This document shows positions 1-9,694 of a DNA stretch of 49,577 nucleotides, one piece after another; positions within the stretch are counted from its first letter, which is position 1; each line of letters opens with the position of its first letter. The notes beneath the pieces are model-generated. The model was given only the letters and a program-made list of their open reading frames with translations. It did not search any database and had not been told where the DNA came from. Source of the stretch: Actinomycetota bacterium (lineage in GTDB: Bacteria; Actinomycetota; Actinomycetes; Streptosporangiales; Streptosporangiaceae); contig PMSU01000041.1 of NCBI GenBank assembly GCA_003168255.1, positions 1-49,577 of the forward strand. Direction: 5' to 3'. Position numbers and translations under genes: made by a program.

Positions 1-3000
1 GGGCCGGCCCAGGCTGCCGGGCTGCGGCCGGCAGCGGACGCGGAGCAGACCAGGCTCCGCGGGGCCAGCGCGCGAACAGTCGCCAACATGACGGCGAGCC
101 TGAGCGTTCCGACGGCAACGAGCGTGCGATCGGTGCCCGCCAAGCTGCTCATCGACAACCGCATTGTGATCAACAACCACCTCGGACGGGGCCGCGGTGG
201 CAAGATCTCGTTCACCCATCTGATGGGCTTCGCGGTGATCAGGGCCCTTGGCGCCATGCCGGAGATGAACGATTCCTTCGCCGAGGTGGACGGCAAGCCG
301 ACGCTCGTCAAGCCGGAGCACGTCAACCTCGGCCTGGCCATCGACGTTCGCAAGGACGACGGATCCCGCCAGCTCCTGGTGCCGGCCATCAAGGCCGCCG
401 AGACCATGGACTTCCGTCAGTTCTGGATGGCGTACGAGGACGTGATCCGCAGGACCCGGGCCGGCAAGCTCGAGGTCGATGACTTCGCGGGCGTGACCAT
501 CAGCCTGACCAACCCCGGCACCATCGGAACGGTCCACTCGGTACCGCGGCTCATGCCGGGCCAGGGCTGCATCATCGGCGTCGGCGCGATGGAATATCCC
601 GCGGCCTACCAGGGCGCGTCCGAGGAGACCCTGGCACGGAACGCGATCAGCAAGTCGGTCACGCTTACCTCGACTTACGATCACCGGATCATCCAGGGGG
701 CGCAGTCCGGCGAGTTCCTGCGGGTGATCAACGAACTGCTGCTCGGCGGGAACGGCTTCTACGACGAGATATTCAAGGCGCTGCGGATCCCCTACGAGCC
801 GGTCCGATGGGTGCGTGACCTGCCGGCCGGTCACGAGAATGACATCAGCAGATCCGCGCGGGTGCACGAGCTGATCCACGCCTACCGGGTGCGCGGTCAC
901 TTGATGGCCGACACCGACCCGCTCGAGTACAAGCAGCGCAAGCATCCCGACCTGGACATCAATGAGCACGGCCTCACCCTCTGGGATCTGGAGCGCGAGT
1001 TCGCGACCGGTGGCTTCGGTGGCAAGCCGCTGATGAAGCTGAGGGAGATCCTCGGTGTGCTGCGCGACTCGTACTGCCGCACGGTGGGCGTCGAATACAT
1101 GCACATCCAGGAGCCCGACGAACGGGCCTGGCTACAGGCGCGGGTCGAGCGGTCGCACGACCCATCCGGTCACGACGAGCAGATCCGCATACTGAGCAGG
1201 CTCAACGTGGCCGAAGCGTTCGAGATGTTCCTCCAGACCAAGTTCGTGGGACAGCGCAGGTTTTCGCTTGAGGGCGCCGAATCGCTCATCCCGCTGCTCG
1301 ACGCCGTCCTCACCGAGGCGGCCCTCCAGCAGATGGACGAGGCCGTGCTCGGGATGGCCCACCGCGGCAGGCTGAACGTCCTGGCGAACATCGTCGGCAA
1401 GTCGTATGCGCAGATCTTCCAGGAGTTCGAGGGGAACCTGGATCCGCGCAGCATGCACGGATCCGGTGACGTGAAGTACCACCTGGGCGCCGATGGCGAC
1501 TTCGTCGCCGCCGACGGATACTCGATCCACACCACGCTGGTCGCCAATCCCAGCCATCTGGAAGCGGTCGACCCGGTCCTCGAAGGCGTCGTCCGCGCCA
1601 AGCAAGACGTCATCGACATGGGCGAGCCTGGCTTCACCGTGCTGCCCGTGCTCATCCACGGCGACGCCGCGTTCGCGGGCCAGGGGGTCGTCGCCGAGAC
1701 GCTCAACCTGTCGCAGCTGCGCGGCTACCGGACCGGCGGCACCGTGCACATCGTGGTCAACAACCAGGTCGGCTTCACCACCGCGCCGGAGTATTCGCGG
1801 TCAAGCGTCTACTGCACGGACGTCGCCCGCATGATCCAGGCGCCGATCTTCCATGTGAACGGTGATGACCCCGAAGCCGTTGTGCGGGTGGGCAGGCTCG
1901 CGTTCGCCTACCGGCGGAAGTTCAAGAAAGACGTGGTCATCGACCTTGTGTGCTACCGGCGCAGGGGCCACAACGAGGCGGACAATCCGTCGTTCACCCA
2001 GCCGCTGATGTACGACCTGATCGACGCGCGGCGGTCGGTCCGCAAGCTCTACACCGAGGCGCTGATCGGGCGCGGCGACATCACGATGGAAGAGGCCGAG
2101 GCCGCGCTCCGCGACTACCAGCAGCAGCTTGAGCGCGTCTTCACCGAGACGCGGGAGGCATCAAGCCGGCCTGCCGAGCCTGGCGCGGTGGTCAAGCCAG
2201 AGCCGGAGGCGGACGAGCCCATCAACCACGGCGCGGCACCGACGGCGATCACCCAGGAGATCATCAAGCAGGTCATCGACACCCAGCTGAACCTGCCGGA
2301 GGGCTTCACCCCGCATCCGCGGCTACAGCCGCAGCTACAGCGCCGCGCCACGATGGTCACCGAAGACGCGATCGACTGGGCGACGGGCGAACTGCTCGCG
2401 TTCGGTTCGCTGCTGATGGACGATCACGGCGTCAGGCTGGTGGGTCAGGACACCCGGCGCGGGACGTTCGGCCAGCGGCACGCGGTGCTCGTGGACAGGG
2501 TGACCGCTGCGGAGCACACTCCGCTCAGGCAGTTCAATTCCGGCACTTCGAAGTTCTACGCCTACGACTCCCTGCTGTCGGAGTTCGCCGCCGTCGGCTT
2601 CGAGTACGGGTACTCGGTCGCCCGGCCAGAAACCCTGGTCTGCTGGGAGGCGCAGTTCGGCGACTTCGTCAACGGCGCACAGACGATCGTCGACGAGTTC
2701 ATCAGCTCCGGTGAGCAGAAGTGGGGGCAGCGCTCCAGCCTGGTACTGCTGCTACCGCACGGCTATGAGGGCCAGGGACCCGACCACTCATCGGCGAGGA
2801 TCGAGCGCTTCCTCGGCCTGTGCGCCCAGGACAACATGACCGTGGCGCTGCCGACCACGCCCGCCAACTACTTCCATCTGCTCCGCTGGCAGGTGCTGTC
2901 CGGACGGCGCAAGCCGCTGATCATTTTCGCGCCTAAGTCCATGCTCAGGCTGAAGTCGGCGACGTCAGCGGTGGCGGATTTCACCGCCGGGTCCTTCCTG

Positions 3001-3417
3001 CCGGTGATCGGGGACCGCGGGATGACCGGCGAAGTGGCGGCACGCAGCGTGCGAAGGGTGCTGCTGTGCACCGGCAAGATGTACTACGACCTCGCCGAAC
3101 GGCAGCGTGCCGTCGCCTCGCCGACCGCGATTATCCGGCTGGAGCGGCTCTACCCGCTGCCGCTGACGGAGCTGAAGGCAGAGCTCGGCAAGTATCCGGC
3201 AGCGGAAGAGGTCGTCTGGGTGCAGGAGGAGCCGGCCAACATGGGGGCATGGCCGCGGATGGCGCTGAAGCTCCCCGAGTATCTCGGTCGGCCGATCGAC
3301 CGCATATCGCTGCCGCCAAGTTCGGCGCCAGCAGGAGGCTCGGCCACCAAGCACCGGGATGAGCATCAGGCGCTGGTCGAGGCGGCCGTGCAGCCCGCGG
3401 CAAGCACCGGCGCGTAG
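1..3417 (+). CDS. kgd: Multifunctional 2-oxoglutarate decarboxylase/dehydrogenase (KGD/SucA type), 5' truncated by window
   Basis: The frame is open to the first base, and residues before the first ATG (88) still match the family, so the gene enters from the left. About 1138 residues are visible and roughly 100 N-terminal ones are missing compared with the usual ~1230. Residues ~1-250 are the fused succinyltransferase-like domain, with [18 protein letters not shown] and the DHRIIQG acyltransferase motif. The rest is the thiamine-diphosphate E1 part, with [23 protein letters not shown] and the VNNQVGFTT cofactor segment, followed by the transketolase-like pyrimidine and C-terminal domains. In actinobacteria this enzyme oxidatively decarboxylates 2-oxoglutarate in the TCA cycle, working with lipoamide dehydrogenase and E2, and is controlled by the FHA protein GarA; the GarA-binding N-terminus lies outside the window. 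Confidence 0.96.
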   Translation, partial: GPAQAAGLRPAADAEQTRLRGASARTVANMTASLSVPTATSVRSVPAKLLIDNRIVINNHLGRGRGGKISFTHLMGFAVIRALGAMPEMNDSFAEVDGKPTLVKPEHVNLGLAIDVRKDDGSRQLLVPAIKAAETMDFRQFWMAYEDVIRRTRAGKLEVDDFAGVTISLTNPGTIGTVHSVPRLMPGQGCIIGVGAMEYPAAYQGASEETLARNAISKSVTLTSTYDHRIIQGAQSGEFLRVINELLLGGNGFYDEIFKALRIPYEPVRWVRDLPAGHENDISRSARVHELIHAYRVRGHLMADTDPLEYKQRKHPDLDINEHGLTLWDLEREFATGGFGGKPLMKLREILGVLRDSYCRTVGVEYMHIQEPDERAWLQARVERSHDPSGHDEQIRILSRLNVAEAFEMFLQTKFVGQRRFSLEGAESLIPLLDAVLTEAALQQMDEAVLGMAHRGRLNVLANIVGKSYAQIFQEFEGNLDPRSMHGSGDVKYHLGADGDFVAADGYSIHTTLVANPSHLEAVDPVLEGVVRAKQDVIDMGEPGFTVLPVLIHGDAAFAGQGVVAETLNLSQLRGYRTGGTVHIVVNNQVGFTTAPEYSRSSVYCTDVARMIQAPIFHVNGDDPEAVVRVGRLAFAYRRKFKKDVVIDLVCYRRRGHNEADNPSFTQPLMYDLIDARRSVRKLYTEALIGRGDITMEEAEAALRDYQQQLERVFTETREASSRPAEPGAVVKPEPEADEPINHGAAPTAITQEIIKQVIDTQLNLPEGFTPHPRLQPQLQRRATMVTEDAIDWATGELLAFGSLLMDDHGVRLVGQDTRRGTFGQRHAVLVDRVTAAEHTPLRQFNSGTSKFYAYDSLLSEFAAVGFEYGYSVARPETLVCWEAQFGDFVNGAQTIVDEFISSGEQKWGQRSSLVLLLPHGYEGQGPDHSSARIERFLGLCAQDNMTVALPTTPANYFHLLRWQVLSGRRKPLIIFAPKSMLRLKSATSAVADFTAGSFLPVIGDRGMTGEVAARSVRRVLLCTGKMYYDLAERQRAVASPTAIIRLERLYPLPLTELKAELGKYPAAEEVVWVQEEPANMGAWPRMALKLPEYLGRPIDRISLPPSSAPAGGSATKHRDEHQALVEAAVQPAASTGA

Positions 3418-3451
3418 CCTGGAGCTGGCCGAGGATGGGCGCGGGGGGCTG

Positions 3452-3625
3452 ATGTACTTCACCGATCGTGGCATAGAGCAACTCGAGGAACAGCGGGGAG
3501 ACGACCAGGTCAGCCTCGCCTGGGTGGCTCAGCGCCTCAGCGAGTTCATCGACCTGAACCCCGAGTTCGAGACCGCTGTCGACCGGCTGGCCGGCTGGCT
3601 GGCCTCGGTCGGCGACGATGACTAG
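3452..3625 (+). CDS. Small conserved protein downstream of kgd (DUF6104-like)
   Basis: This is a 57-residue acidic protein starting MYFTDRGIEQLEEQR and ending in GDDD, 34 bases after the kgd stop. A G-rich run just before the ATG can serve as ribosome binding site. I place it with the small DUF6104-type proteins that often sit directly after kgd in actinobacteria; that assignment comes from family memory and position, not from a search. No catalytic motif, membrane segment or signal peptide is visible. An in-frame GTG/ATG further upstream would lie inside kgd and is unlikely. Function unknown; co-transcription with kgd is likely from the spacing. Confidence 0.7.
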   Translation: MYFTDRGIEQLEEQRGDDQVSLAWVAQRLSEFIDLNPEFETAVDRLAGWLASVGDDD

Positions 3626-3648
3626 CGGTCGGCAAGATCGACTGAATG

Positions 3649-3676
3649 TTGACTTTCAGTAAACGAGATATATCGT
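3649..3676 (+). promoter_or_regulatory. Candidate promoter overlapped by a PadR-like palindrome
   Basis: TTGACT (3649-3654) is followed after 16 bases by TATCGT (3671-3676), a reasonable vegetative promoter in front of the DUF4097/PadR pair. The second half coincides with an imperfect palindrome ACGA-GATATA-TCGT (3663-3676, 12 of 14 positions symmetric). PadR proteins bind A/T-rich dyads and often repress their own operon, so autoregulation by the PadR gene two positions downstream is inferred. The stretch is much richer in A/T than its surroundings. Confidence 0.45.
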
Positions 3677-3739
3677 GTATGTTGATGTAGCCCTGCCGAG
3701 CCCGATCGATGCTCGCTGCCTGCGACGGAAGGGATTCGC

Positions 3740-4765
3740 GTGATGTCACGCTGGATCATCGACTCCCCCACCACCCTGGATTTCGACGGTGTCGTCGCAC
3801 TCCGGGTCAGGATCGTCGCTGGCTCAGTCGCCGTGCTCGCCACCGCTGACCGACCGCGCATCGAGGTAAACGAGGTCTCCGGGCAGCCGTTGCTGGTAAC
3901 TCACGAGGCTGGCATCCTCACCGTCAGCTACGAGGATCTGACCTGGGAAGGCTTGCGGGGCTGGCTCAGGCCAAAGCGGCATTCGGCGAACATCACGATC
4001 ATGGTGCAGAAAGACTGCCCGACGCAGCTTGGCGTGGTGAACGCCACCGCTATCGTGTCTGGTGTGTCCGCCAGGACGTCACTCAAGAGCGTGTCGGGAG
4101 ACATGACGCTGGACGGCGTAACCGGGGCGGTTGACGCGAACACTGTCTCCGGCAACATCGAGGCTCAGGGACTGGAAGGGCATGTCATCTTCCGTTCGGT
4201 ATCTGGTGACCTGACGCTTGCCGATGGCTGCGTCGGGCGCCTAGACGCGAGGACGGTCAACGGCGGCCTTACCGCCGACGTCGCGCTCGCGCCGACCGGG
4301 GAGATGCGCGTCACCACGCTCTCCGGCGATGTCGCGATCAGGCTGCCCGCCGGGACAGACGCGCGGGTGGACCTGCGTTCCGCGTCGGGACAGATGCGCA
4401 GTGACTTCGACCCGCTGACTTCCGCCGGCGACCCCGGTTCGAAGACCATGGCGGGCACTCTCGGCGGCGGATCGGGCAAACTCTCGGTCAGCACCATGTC
4501 CGGGGATGTCACGATCCTGCAGGGAAGTCAGCGCGAAGGGCCTTGCGACGCAGCCGCCTCAGGTCCGGAGGAGACTGCTGCAGCAGGGTCGGCAGAAACA
4601 GCTACAACAAGCCCAGCGAAAACAGCTACAACAAGCCCGGCGGACGCAGCCGCATACGGCCGGGCGGAAACAGCTAAAGCAAGCCCGGCGGACGCAGCCG
4701 CTGCAGATCCGGAAACAGCCGTCATGGGTACGGGCGGCTCGACGAAAGAAGGCGAGGCCCGATGA
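3740..4765 (+). CDS. DUF4097 family beta-strand repeat protein with Ala/Thr-rich repetitive tail
   Basis: The first ~260 of 341 residues are short beta repeats of the DUF4097 type: VNATAIVSG, LKSVSGDMTLDGV, ANTVSGNIEAQGL, FRSVSGDLTL, LRSASGQM, VSTMSGDVTI. Such right-handed beta-helix-like proteins are common in actinobacteria next to PadR regulators and are thought to act at or near the membrane, but no signal peptide or membrane helix is visible here. The last ~80 residues are a low-complexity tail with near-repeats of ETATTSPAKTA and SPADAAA. The start is GTG 3740 or ATG 3743, both after GGAAGGG. The stop overlaps the next ATG (ATGA), so the pair is translationally coupled. Confidence 0.82.
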   Translation: MMSRWIIDSPTTLDFDGVVALRVRIVAGSVAVLATADRPRIEVNEVSGQPLLVTHEAGILTVSYEDLTWEGLRGWLRPKRHSANITIMVQKDCPTQLGVVNATAIVSGVSARTSLKSVSGDMTLDGVTGAVDANTVSGNIEAQGLEGHVIFRSVSGDLTLADGCVGRLDARTVNGGLTADVALAPTGEMRVTTLSGDVAIRLPAGTDARVDLRSASGQMRSDFDPLTSAGDPGSKTMAGTLGGGSGKLSVSTMSGDVTILQGSQREGPCDAAASGPEETAAAGSAETATTSPAKTATTSPADAAAYGRAETAKASPADAAAADPETAVMGTGGSTKEGEAR

Positions 4766-5961
4766 GTCCGGTCTTTCGCCATGGCAGGCTTCGGCTCTAC
4801 CTTCTCAAGCTGCTCGACGATGCGCCCAAGCACGGCTACGAGGTGATCCGGCTGCTACAGGACCGCTTCATGGGCGTCTACGCGCCATCGCCAGGGACCA
4901 TCTACCCGAGGCTGGCCCGGCTTGAAGAGGAAGGGCTGGTCACGCACGACGAGATCGACGGGCGCAAGGTCTACCGGCTCACCGAGAAGGGCCGCGAGGA
5001 AATCCGCGCACGTGAGGACGACCTCGCCGAGCTCGAGCAGGAGATTACCGATTCCGTGCGTGACATCGCACGGGAGGTCAAGGAAGACGTCAGGGAAACC
5101 GTCCGTAACTTGCGCGAGGAGATCGCCCGGGCCGCCAAGGACGTGCACCGGGACGGCGGGCGCCCCGGCGAGACCCACGATCGAGCGCATGACGAGGCGT
5201 GGCGGACGTCCGAGGAAGCCAGCGATCGTGCGCGCTGGGCCCGCGAGGAGACGCGACGAGCACGCGCAGAGGCCCGCGGGGCGACGCAACAGGAAGCTGG
5301 CGAAGCCCGGCAGGAAGCTGGCGAAGCCCGGCAGGAGCGCGGCGAAGCCCGGCAGGAGCGCGGCGAAGCCCGGCAGGAGCGCGGCGAACCGCGGCGGGAG
5401 CGCGAGGATGCCGGGCCCTGGGAACATGGTGCTCATCGGCCGCATGAGGAGTACGAGAGGGCGAGCGAGGATGCCGGCGCACGCTTCCGCTCCGGACGCG
5501 GCCGGGCTCGGAAAGACTGGGGCGACTGGTCCGCCTTCCGCGACTGGCCTGGATGGCAAGAATGGCCTGGCTGGAAGGAACGGCCCGGCTGGCGAGAGCG
5601 GCCCGGTGGCCATGACTGGCCGGGACACGGACGCACGCCGGGCTGGCCCGATGCTGCCAGGTTCAGGGACCTAGAGCGGCTTGCTCTTCAGTTCGCGGGG
5701 GAACTGCGACGGCTAGCCTCGCATGCCAGCGCGGTCGGCGAGGACGCCCTGGTCGACCTTCGGGTGATCCTGGATGAGGCGCTCGGCAAGATCAGGACCG
5801 AGATATTCGAGCCAGAACGCAAGCAGGACGACAACGGATCCCAGCAAGACAGCACGAGCCAAGACGGTCAGCCCGAAGACAGCACCAGCCAAGACCCAGC
5901 GCCCCAGCAGGAAGATAGCGGATCCCAGCCGGAGGACAGCACCGGCCATGACCCTGGGTGA
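4762..5961 (+). CDS. PadR family transcriptional regulator with very long charged, repetitive C-terminal extension
   Basis: Residues 1-85 are a typical PadR winged helix: KHGYEVIRLLQDRF, SPGTIYPRLARLEEEGLVTH, DGRKVYRLTEKGRE. Normal PadR proteins are about 110-200 residues; this one has 399. After the usual helical part comes a strongly charged coil (~110-230) containing five 7-residue repeats (EAGEARQ/ERGEARQ), then a Trp/Pro/Gly segment with several PGWxE(R/W) units (~255-295), a short conserved-looking helix (FAGELRRLASHASAVGEDALVDLRVILDEALGKI), and a Ser/Gln/Asp-rich tail. Actinobacterial PadR/DUF4097 pairs sometimes carry such tails. It probably represses its own operon through the A/T-rich dyad upstream. 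The role of the tail is unknown. Confidence 0.85.
   Translation: MSPVFRHGRLRLYLLKLLDDAPKHGYEVIRLLQDRFMGVYAPSPGTIYPRLARLEEEGLVTHDEIDGRKVYRLTEKGREEIRAREDDLAELEQEITDSVRDIAREVKEDVRETVRNLREEIARAAKDVHRDGGRPGETHDRAHDEAWRTSEEASDRARWAREETRRARAEARGATQQEAGEARQEAGEARQERGEARQERGEARQERGEPRREREDAGPWEHGAHRPHEEYERASEDAGARFRSGRGRARKDWGDWSAFRDWPGWQEWPGWKERPGWRERPGGHDWPGHGRTPGWPDAARFRDLERLALQFAGELRRLASHASAVGEDALVDLRVILDEALGKIRTEIFEPERKQDDNGSQQDSTSQDGQPEDSTSQDPAPQQEDSGSQPEDSTGHDPG
5293..5397 (+). repeat. 21-bp tandem repeat, five units, inside the PadR gene
   Basis: Units begin at 5293, 5314, 5335, 5356 and 5377. The first two encode EAGEARQ, the next two ERGEARQ, and the fifth is diverged (ERGEPRR). The copies are nearly identical at DNA level, which points to recent slippage or unequal crossing-over. 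The unit length keeps the reading frame. Confidence 0.9.
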
Positions 5962-6137
5962 TCACACCTGCGCGGGCAGGGGTTAATCCGGCAGCGCTGT
6001 AATCTGCGTGGGCCTCGGCCGCCACGACTGCCACGGCCAGCACACAGATGTTCACCAGAAAATGTGGCGCGATGCGGCGCAAAATGCGATAATTGCCCGG
6101 ATTTTGCCAGAATTTTTACGGGGCGGCGGTGGGGCTC

Positions 6138-7319
6138 GTGTCAGTAATGACAGAAGCGATCAAAAAGGCCATCTGGCGCACAGGTGCTGTCCGAGTTGCC
6201 CTTGTGGCGGCGATTGCCGTACCTATGGTGCTCGTCGGGGCGCAGGCGGCTCTGGCGACTACCTGGATGGTCCAGAATCCGCCCGTCCCGTCCGGGGCGA
6301 TCTCGAGCAACTTTTCGGATGTGTCCTGCACGACCGGGAGTTCCTGCACCGCCGTTGGGACCTACGAGGCCAGCGGCAGCGTCTTCGAGACGTTCGCCGA
6401 GGCATGGAACGGCTCGAGCTGGACGCTCGAAAGCACTCCCAATCCGACCATCAGCAACCTGGACGGCGTGTCGTGCGTGTCCACAAGCGACTGCATCGCG
6501 GTGGGGGACTACTCCAATAGCGGCAAGCTTGACACGCTGGTGGAACACTGGGGCGGCACCAGCTGGACAACTGAGAGCGCGCCTTCCCCCGCGCACGCCA
6601 CCAGCAGCTACCTGATCGACGTGGCCTGCACATCCGCGACCAAGTGCACGGCCGCGGGAGCCTATTACAAGCACAACGGGGATGAGTTCACGTTCGCGGA
6701 AACTTTGAACGGCACCACGTGGACCCTGCACACCACCCCGGACCCGGCCGGCGCCACGATGAGCCAGTTCAACGGCATATCGTGCACGTCCGCGAGCGCA
6801 TGCACAGCCGTGGGGTACTACCTGTCACCGAGCTTTACGCTGCTGGCCGAGTCCTGGAACGGCACCACCTGGACGATCCAGCCCACGCCCCTGCCGAGCG
6901 GCGGATCCGACGGCTACTTTGGCGGAGTGTCGTGCAGCTCCACGAGCGCCTGCTTCGCCGTGGGCGACTACTACGACGGCTCCGGCATTCACACGCTGTC
7001 GGAATTCTGGAATGGCACTAGCTGGACGCCGCAGACCACCCCTTCCCCGACCAAGTCGGCGGGGCTATCGGGCGTGTCCTGCACCACCTTCGGCCCGTGC
7101 ACGGCCGTCGGCTTCAAGGTAAAGAGTGGCCAGACGCAGACGATGGCGGAGCACTGGAACGGCCACAGCTGGACGGTGCAGACCACCGCGATCCCATCGG
7201 GTTCGCAGGTCAGCTCGCTGGCCAGCGTGTCGTGCCGTTCCAAGATCTACTGCACGGCTGTCGGATATTACGGCGACACCTCGGGAGAGGACTTCATCCT
7301 CGCGGAGCAAGCCTCGTAA
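6138..7319 (+). CDS. Secreted Cys-rich repeat protein, predicted single seven-bladed beta-propeller
   Basis: A signal peptide (IAVPMVLVGAQAALA) is followed by seven modules of ~48 residues. Each reads roughly sW-x-x-x-x-tPxPxGa, then a gVSC-x6-CtAVG pair, then a strand ending in aExWNGts. The seven Cys pairs are SCTTGSSC, SCVSTSDC, ACTSATKC, SCTSASAC, SCSSTSAC, SCTTFGPC and SCRSKIYC. Exactly seven modules, with the first supplying a lone W strand and the last ending after the E strand, fits a circularly closed propeller (inference). I see no catalytic motif, anchor or sorting signal. The start is uncertain: GTG 6138 (the second, longer paralogue has a GTG in the same context) or ATG 6147. This protein matches the second half of the paralogue at 22367-24607 blade by blade. 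Confidence 0.8.
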   Translation: MSVMTEAIKKAIWRTGAVRVALVAAIAVPMVLVGAQAALATTWMVQNPPVPSGAISSNFSDVSCTTGSSCTAVGTYEASGSVFETFAEAWNGSSWTLESTPNPTISNLDGVSCVSTSDCIAVGDYSNSGKLDTLVEHWGGTSWTTESAPSPAHATSSYLIDVACTSATKCTAAGAYYKHNGDEFTFAETLNGTTWTLHTTPDPAGATMSQFNGISCTSASACTAVGYYLSPSFTLLAESWNGTTWTIQPTPLPSGGSDGYFGGVSCSSTSACFAVGDYYDGSGIHTLSEFWNGTSWTPQTTPSPTKSAGLSGVSCTTFGPCTAVGFKVKSGQTQTMAEHWNGHSWTVQTTAIPSGSQVSSLASVSCRSKIYCTAVGYYGDTSGEDFILAEQAS

Positions 7320-7365
7320 CGGCTTGCGCTGGCCTGGCGATCGCTGTGGATCGCGACGCTCCAGA

Positions 7366-7412
7366 GGACTGACGGCGTGACGCGGACTGACGGCGTGACG
7401 CGGACTGACGGC
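7366..7412. repeat. 18-bp tandem repeat between convergent genes
   Basis: Two full copies of an 18-base unit (ggactgacggcgtgacgc) at 7366-7383 and 7384-7401 are followed by 11 bases of a third copy that reaches the stop codon of the minus-strand gene. It lies between the convergent propeller and MDR genes. It does not form a clear terminator stem; no function is evident. Confidence 0.85.
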
Positions 7413-8380
7413 TAGAGCGAGAACACGATCTTGCCGAACAGCTCGCCCGAGGCCATCGCGGCGAAGCCGTCCCTGGCCTGATCCAGGGGCAGCACGCGGT
7501 CGATCACCGGGCGCACCCCGGTCTGCTCGCAAAACCGCATCAGCCTGCCGAGTTGGTCCCGCGAGCCCATCGTCGAGCCGACCACGGAGAGCTGGAGGAA
7601 GAACACCCGGGTCAGGTCGGCGGACGGCGCCGGGCCACTGGTCGCGCCGGAGACCACGACGGTGCCACCGGGTTTGAGCGCGCGCAGCGAATGTTTCCAG
7701 GTGGCCTCGCCGACGGTCTCCATGACCGCGTCCACCCGCTCGGGCAGCCGCTCCCCCGCAGGAAACGCCTGGTCGGCGCCGAGCTTGACCGCACGTTCCC
7801 GTTTGGCCTCGCTGCGGCTGGTCACCCACACCCGGTACCCGGCCGCGCGGCCGAGCAGGATGAGGGCGGTCGCCACGCCGCCACCTGCGCCCTGCACCAG
7901 AACGGTCGCGCCGGGCTCGATCCCGGCCGCGTCGAACAGCATCCGGTAGGCGGTGAGATATGCGGTCGGCAGGCAGGCCGCCTCCTCGAAGGACAGCGCG
8001 TCCGGCTTGGGCAGCAGGTTACGCCGCGGCACGGCGACCCGCTCCGCGAACGTGCCGTCGTAGCGTTCGGAAAGCAGCGAGCGCCGGGGATCCAGCGTCT
8101 CGTCGCCACCGTGCCCGGCCGCGTCACCGACGACCGCATACACCACGACCGGGTTGCCGTCCTCGTCGAGCCCGGCGGCGTCGCAGCCGAGCACCATGGG
8201 CAGCCGGTCAGCCGACAACCCCACGCCGCGCAGCGACCACACGTCGTGATGGTTGAGCGCGGTGGCCTTAACGGTGACGGTCGTCCAGCCTTGCTCGGGT
8301 GCAGGCTCAGGACGCTCGCCAAGGTCCAGCCCGGCAATCGGATTATCGGCGTCAAAACGCGCCGCGGTAACAGCGAACAT
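7412..8380 (-). CDS. Zinc-independent MDR family oxidoreductase (quinone oxidoreductase-like)
   Basis: This 322-residue protein has the medium-chain dehydrogenase/reductase layout: an N-terminal GroES-like fold (TVKATALNHHDVWSLRG, where the catalytic Zn ligand Cys of alcohol dehydrogenases is absent), then a Rossmann domain with VQGAGGGVATALILLGRAAG and the NADP-side sequence VTSRSEAKRERAVKLGADQAF. Lack of the zinc ligands fits the NADPH:quinone oxidoreductase/enoyl reductase branch. The start chosen is ATG 8380, which has AAGG 8 bases upstream; a GTG three codons earlier is less well placed. It is separated from the upstream malic enzyme gene by 126 bases. Substrate unknown. Confidence 0.85.
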   Translation of the reverse strand: MFAVTAARFDADNPIAGLDLGERPEPAPEQGWTTVTVKATALNHHDVWSLRGVGLSADRLPMVLGCDAAGLDEDGNPVVVYAVVGDAAGHGGDETLDPRRSLLSERYDGTFAERVAVPRRNLLPKPDALSFEEAACLPTAYLTAYRMLFDAAGIEPGATVLVQGAGGGVATALILLGRAAGYRVWVTSRSEAKRERAVKLGADQAFPAGERLPERVDAVMETVGEATWKHSLRALKPGGTVVVSGATSGPAPSADLTRVFFLQLSVVGSTMGSRDQLGRLMRFCEQTGVRPVIDRVLPLDQARDGFAAMASGELFGKIVFSL

Positions 8381-8506
8381 GGCTTGCACCTTAGCGGGGT
8401 CGGTCGACCGGGCTGCGGCAGTGGGGGGCCGCCTTGCCCTCCGTGTTCGGGTGCGGCGCCGCTGGAGTGAGCCGCCCGGCGCGGAGCGGGCGCTTGCCGG
8501 GGCTGC

Positions 8507-9694
8507 CTACTGCCTGGCGACGCCGTCGACGCGGGCCCGGCTTGCCACCGCGTCCGCCACGGCTGGCGCCACCCGCTCGTCGAAGGCACCGGGGATCACG
8601 TAGTCGGCCGCCAGCCCGTCCCCGACCAGCGCGGCCAGCGCATCGGCGGCGGCCAGTTTCATGCCCTCGGTGATCGTCGAGGCACGGACGTCGAGTGCGC
8701 CGCGGAACACGCCGGGGAAGGCCAGCACGTTGTTGATCTGGTTGGGGAAGTCGCTCCGCCCGGTGGCCACCACGAGAGCGTGCGCCCGCGCCAGGTCGGG
8801 GTGCACCTCGGGCTCCGGGTTGGACAGGGCGAACACGATCGAGCGCGGGGCCATCGCGGCGATTGCCTGCTCCGCCACGGTGCTGCCCGACAGGCCGATG
8901 AACACGTCCGCACCGCGCAGCGCGTCCTCGGTGGACCCGGTGTAGCCGGCCTTGTTGGTGACCTCGGCCAGCGCTGCCTTGACCGGGTTCAGCCCGTCCC
9001 TGCCGCGGTAGATCATCCCCTTGCTGTCCGCCAGCGCGATGTCACCGATGCCCGCCCGGAGCAGGATCTTGGTGACCGCGACGCCAGAAGCGCCCGCCCC
9101 GGCGAGCACCGCGCGCAGTTCGCCGAGTTCGCGCCCGGCCAGCCGGGCCGCGTTGCGCAGGGCCGCAAGTGCCACGATCGCGGTGCCGTGCTGGTCGTCG
9201 TGGAAGACCGGGATGTCCAGCATCGCCCGCAGCCGGTCCTCAACTTCGAAGCAGCGCGGCGCGGAGATGTCCTCCAGGTTGATGCCGCCGAAGCTCGGTG
9301 CCAGCGCGGCCACCGTCGCGACAAGGCCGTCAACGTCCGTGCAGCCCAGGCAGAGCGGCACCGCGTCCACGCCGGCGAAGCTCTTGAACAGCAGCGCCTT
9401 GCCCTCCATGACAGGCATCGCCGCGGCCGGGCCGATATCGCCAAGGCCGAGCACCGCCGTGCCATCGGTGACCACCGCGACGGTGTTCGCCACCCAGGTG
9501 TAGCGGGTGGCGAGCTCGGGCTGATCGGCGATCGCGTCGCACACCCGGGCCACGCCCGGCGTGTAGGCCATGGCCAGGTCGTCGTCGCCGACGACCGGGA
9601 CGGACGGGTGCATCCCGATCTTGCCGCCGCGGTGCAGCAGGAAGACGGGATCGTAACGGTAATCAGGATGGGCAGGACTTGGCTCTGCGGCCAC
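8507..9694 (-). CDS. NAD(P)-dependent malic enzyme
   Basis: This 395-residue protein would oxidatively decarboxylate malate to pyruvate in the cytosol. Diagnostic segments are the malic N-terminal domain ([49 protein letters not shown]), the metal-site region ([25 protein letters not shown]) and the NAD-binding domain with [14 protein letters not shown] and [15 protein letters not shown]. Length and order match the short bacterial form without a phosphotransacetylase domain. The open frame runs ~95 codons further upstream, but those residues are Arg-rich and unlike the family. GTG 9694 is preferred: it follows GGGGG at a good distance and gives the expected N-terminus. Confidence 0.93.
   Translation of the reverse strand: MAAEPSPAHPDYRYDPVFLLHRGGKIGMHPSVPVVGDDDLAMAYTPGVARVCDAIADQPELATRYTWVANTVAVVTDGTAVLGLGDIGPAAAMPVMEGKALLFKSFAGVDAVPLCLGCTDVDGLVATVAALAPSFGGINLEDISAPRCFEVEDRLRAMLDIPVFHDDQHGTAIVALAALRNAARLAGRELGELRAVLAGAGASGVAVTKILLRAGIGDIALADSKGMIYRGRDGLNPVKAALAEVTNKAGYTGSTEDALRGADVFIGLSGSTVAEQAIAAMAPRSIVFALSNPEPEVHPDLARAHALVVATGRSDFPNQINNVLAFPGVFRGALDVRASTITEGMKLAAADALAALVGDGLAADYVIPGAFDERVAPAVADAVASRARVDGVARQ

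Noticed and set aside
1132..1749. A 205-codon minus-strand frame inside kgd
   Set aside because: Lies wholly opposite conserved E1 coding sequence; no homology-like features.
5293..5397. Regular 21-bp repeats considered as a CRISPR-like array
   Set aside because: The repeats are directly contiguous without spacers, stay in frame and encode a coiled segment; no cas genes.
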